Assembly (NCBI GenBank): GCA_947177925.1
Contig: CAMWWJ010000176.1
Span: forward strand, 1-7,062
Reading direction: 5' to 3'
DNA length: 7,062 nucleotides
Source of the DNA: an uncultured Lachnospiraceae bacterium
GTDB taxonomy: Bacteria > Bacillota > Clostridia > Lachnospirales > Lachnospiraceae
Shown: positions 5,573 to 7,062 of the stretch, one piece after another
Layout: every line of letters starts with the position of its first letter
How positions within the stretch are numbered: position 1 is the first letter of the stretch
Notes under the pieces: model-generated
Database searches by the model: none
Told to the model about the DNA's origin: nothing
What the model saw: only the letters and a program-made list of their open reading frames with translations
Translations under genes and position numbers: made by a program

Positions 5573-6873
5573 AGCAATATAATAGAATGATGTTGGCAGC
5601 AGTCCTTTTCTTTTTGACAATCGTAACGGCAGCAAATATATTTTATATAAAAAGTGTGGACAAAGAAAAAGCAAAACTTCATAAGGTAGAAGGTAACCGG
5701 ATTCTGGCTGTCATGAAACAGGAAGTGGAAGAAAATGAAAATGCGGATTTAGGGGTGCTTGCAGAAAGCATCCCTGTTTCCGATTATAAGACCATTACGA
5801 AAATAGAGTATTTGGAAGAAGGAGCTTCCTTTTTAGAAACAGAGGAGTTTTATCAGGTTCCTGTGTCCGATGCGATGTTTTATCCCATTGTTTTAAAAAC
5901 AGGAACGGGTTATCTGAAGCTTACCTATCAGGAAGAAGGGGAAAATAACAGTCTTTCCCGGTTTTTATTGTTAAATGGAATTGCCTTGTGCTGCTTTTTT
6001 GCGTTGCTTGCTATATTGGTCTATGTGAAAAAGAAGCTGATCATGCCCTTTGAGCAGATTAAGGAATATCCTTTTTTGTTAGCAAAAGGAAATCTGGTAC
6101 AGGGATTGAAGGAGCAAAGAGAAGGCTATTTTGGAAGATTTCTTTGGGGACTTGATATGCTTAGGGAAACATTGGAGGATAACAGGCGGAAAAATTTGGA
6201 GCTGGAAAGAGAGAAAAAGACTATGCTCTTATCCCTTTCCCATGATTTAAAGATACCTCTAAGCTCCATTTATTTATATGGTAAAGCATTACAAAAGGGA
6301 CTATATGACCAGGAAGAAAAAAGGAATCAGGCAGTGGACGGAATTTTGGAAAAGGCTTCTTTAATAGAAGGCTATATTGAAAAGATCATTGCTGCCGCTA
6401 CGGAAGATTTCCTTCACATTCCGGTAAATCCTGGAGAATTTTATTTAAAGAATTTAATGGAGAAGTTCACCGGTTTTTATGAGGAAAAATTAGCTCTCCT
6501 GCATACGGAATTCCAAGTAGAGGCTTATGAAAACTGCCTGCTTTACGGTGATTTTGACAGAGCATTGGAGGTATTTGAGAACATTATGGAAAATGCCGTA
6601 AAGTACGGGGACGGAAAGGCAATCAGGATTTATTTTGAAAAGGAAGAGGACTGCCTGCTTGTTACGGTAGAAAATACGGGAAATTCCCTGCCGGAACAGG
6701 AGCTGTCCCATATTTTTGAAAGCTTTTATCGGGGATCTAACGGGAAGGAAAAAAGGGGCAGCGGACTGGGGCTGTATATATGCAGGGAAATTCTGCATAA
6801 GATGAAAGGGGAGATTTTTGCGGGGATGGAGCAGGGAAATATGCGGGTTACGGTGGTGCTTAGGATGGTGTGA
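5569..6873 (+). CDS. Sensor histidine kinase with extracellular sensing domain
   Basis: This 434-residue membrane kinase is the partner of the upstream regulator. Membrane helix 1 is at about 7-26. An extracellular domain of about 105 residues follows (27-132). Helix 2 is at about 133-152, then a linker with coiled-coil character to about 215, a HisKA domain with phospho-acceptor His225 in LSLSHDLKIPL, and a catalytic HATPase domain at about 325-434. In the latter the N-box is ENIMENAVKYG (Asn342), the G1 motif is VENTGNS, the F-box is FESFYRG and the G2 motif is GSGLGLYI at 397-404. The extracellular domain separates it from BceS-type kinases, which lack one and rely on their transporter for sensing. 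Two departures from consensus are visible: Ile229 replaces the Thr/Asn four residues after the histidine, and G1 has Asn where Asp is usual. The start codon overlaps the regulator stop. No separate terminator follows before the next repeat unit. Confidence 0.93.
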   Translation: MKQYNRMMLAAVLFFLTIVTAANIFYIKSVDKEKAKLHKVEGNRILAVMKQEVEENENADLGVLAESIPVSDYKTITKIEYLEEGASFLETEEFYQVPVSDAMFYPIVLKTGTGYLKLTYQEEGENNSLSRFLLLNGIALCCFFALLAILVYVKKKLIMPFEQIKEYPFLLAKGNLVQGLKEQREGYFGRFLWGLDMLRETLEDNRRKNLELEREKKTMLLSLSHDLKIPLSSIYLYGKALQKGLYDQEEKRNQAVDGILEKASLIEGYIEKIIAAATEDFLHIPVNPGEFYLKNLMEKFTGFYEEKLALLHTEFQVEAYENCLLYGDFDRALEVFENIMENAVKYGDGKAIRIYFEKEEDCLLVTVENTGNSLPEQELSHIFESFYRGSNGKEKRGSGLGLYICREILHKMKGEIFAGMEQGNMRVTVVLRMV

Positions 6874-6888
6874 GGCGGCAAAGTATGT

Positions 6889-6917
6889 TTGACATTTTTC
6901 TAAATATTGCGTATAAT
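6889..6917 (+). promoter_or_regulatory. Consensus sigma-A promoter of the antitoxin RNA, copy 2
   Basis: TTGACA (6889-6894) and TATAAT (6912-6917) with a 17-base spacer repeat the perfect promoter of copy 1. The -35 box is only 15 bases after the kinase stop codon. Transcription should start near A6924. Because the operon runs in the same direction, operon read-through would also produce this RNA. Confidence 0.92.
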
Positions 6918-6923
6918 ATGCTT

Positions 6924-7031
6924 AACAGGACAGCCGGAAGGTGAGTGCACTTCACCCGTCCCGGCGAAACATATTACTATCAAGAAATAGTCGTCAGCTT
7001 TGTCAGGGCAGGACGGCTATTTCTTATTTTT
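6924..7031 (+). ncRNA. Putative type I antitoxin RNA, copy 2 (about 108 nt)
   Basis: This is a paralogue of the RNA at 1232-1347 with the same 5' hairpin. The outer stem GCCGG (6933-6937) pairs with CCGGC (6961-6965), and the inner stem GGTGA (6940-6944) pairs with TCACC (6952-6956). The loop again contains GTGCAC. Relative to copy 1 one A-U pair has become G-C by changes on both sides, and one G-U pair has become G-C. It ends in a terminator overlapping the partial toxin ORF. Its ends are predicted. Confidence 0.8.
6984..7031 (+). terminator. Intrinsic terminator of the antitoxin RNA, copy 2
   Basis: GAAATAGTCGTC (6984-6995) pairs with GACGGCTATTTC (7012-7023) through 12 pairs including one G-U, with a 16-base loop. 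TTATTTTT follows at 7024-7031. It is the first intrinsic terminator after the kinase gene and so probably ends the operon transcript too. Confidence 0.85.
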
Positions 7032-7062
7032 CATGTTCAGAATGGAGACTACCAGCAATGCA
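7017..7062 (-). CDS. Second holin-like type I toxin peptide, N-terminus outside window
   Basis: The reading frame ending at TAG (7019-7017) shows the last 14 complete codons plus part of another, encoding LLVVSILNMKNKK at the end. These bases are identical to the corresponding end of the toxin at 1333-1416. The start codon and ribosome site are beyond the right edge, so intactness cannot be judged. It again faces the antitoxin RNA convergently. Confidence 0.7.
   Translation of the reverse strand, partial: ALLVVSILNMKNKK

Larger units (their letters stand above)
6878..7062. repeat. Direct repeat copy 2 of the toxin-antitoxin unit, cut by window edge
   Basis: This is the same unit as at 1186-1378, in the same orientation and starting five bases after the kinase stop codon. 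The first 89 bases match at 83 positions, the last 55 match completely, and the middle differs. The two copies bracket the transporter/two-component operon at a distance of about 5.69 kb. The rest of this copy, including the toxin start and promoter, lies beyond the window. Confidence 0.95.

Noticed and set aside
5282..5682. Long open frames on the minus strand inside the regulator, kinase and other operon genes
   Set aside because: They lie opposite well-supported plus-strand genes with intact domains, have no ribosome sites of note and encode no recognisable protein; they are antisense shadows.
1..7062. CRISPR arrays, tRNA or rRNA genes, riboswitches, phage genes
   Set aside because: No spaced short repeats, no cloverleaf with CCA-type end and no integrase or structural phage genes were seen. 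The holin-like peptide is better read as a type I toxin than as a phage lysis gene because of its paired antisense RNA.

Overview
The window looks like chromosomal DNA of a low-to-moderate-GC Gram-positive gut clostridium, most plausibly a Lachnospiraceae member. This is inferred from strong AGGAGG-type ribosome sites, consensus TTGACA/TATAAT promoters, a DUF815-type AAA+ ATPase, a holin-like type I toxin peptide and a Firmicutes-style transporter/two-component operon. No species can be assigned from sequence alone.

Layout. Positions 1-1053 (minus strand) hold the N-terminal 351 residues of a DUF815-family AAA+ ATPase cut by the left edge. The 668-base gap 1054-1721 has no long ORF but is densely occupied. 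It contains a complete type I toxin-antitoxin unit: a perfect-consensus promoter driving a roughly 116-nt plus-strand RNA (about 1232-1347) that ends in an intrinsic terminator. This RNA converges on a 27-residue membrane toxin ORF on the minus strand (1333-1416). The gap ends with the control region of the next operon. Positions 1722-6873 (plus strand) are one four-gene operon: an 8-TM double-FtsX ABC permease, its ATPase, an OmpR-type response regulator and a sensor kinase. The last two overlap by ATGA. Immediately after the kinase stop codon a second, diverged copy of the toxin-antitoxin unit begins (6878) and is cut by the right edge.

How the parts work together. The operon is a typical sense-and-export module: the kinase probably detects an envelope signal such as an antimicrobial peptide, the regulator switches on the operon, and the MacB/FtsX-type transporter removes or detaches the insult. 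The substrate is unknown. The transporter differs from classical BceAB-BceRS in permease topology and in having a kinase with a true extracellular domain.

The most interesting signal is the pair of direct-repeat RNA toxin-antitoxin units bracketing that operon. Every substitution between the two copies inside the conserved first part of the antitoxin RNA lies in a loop or preserves base pairing, including a double compensatory change. The loop between the terminator arms has diverged, and the end of the toxin gene is identical. The toxin mRNA leader and the antitoxin 5' end also share sequence as an inverted repeat, an arrangement I do not recognise from the well-known examples.
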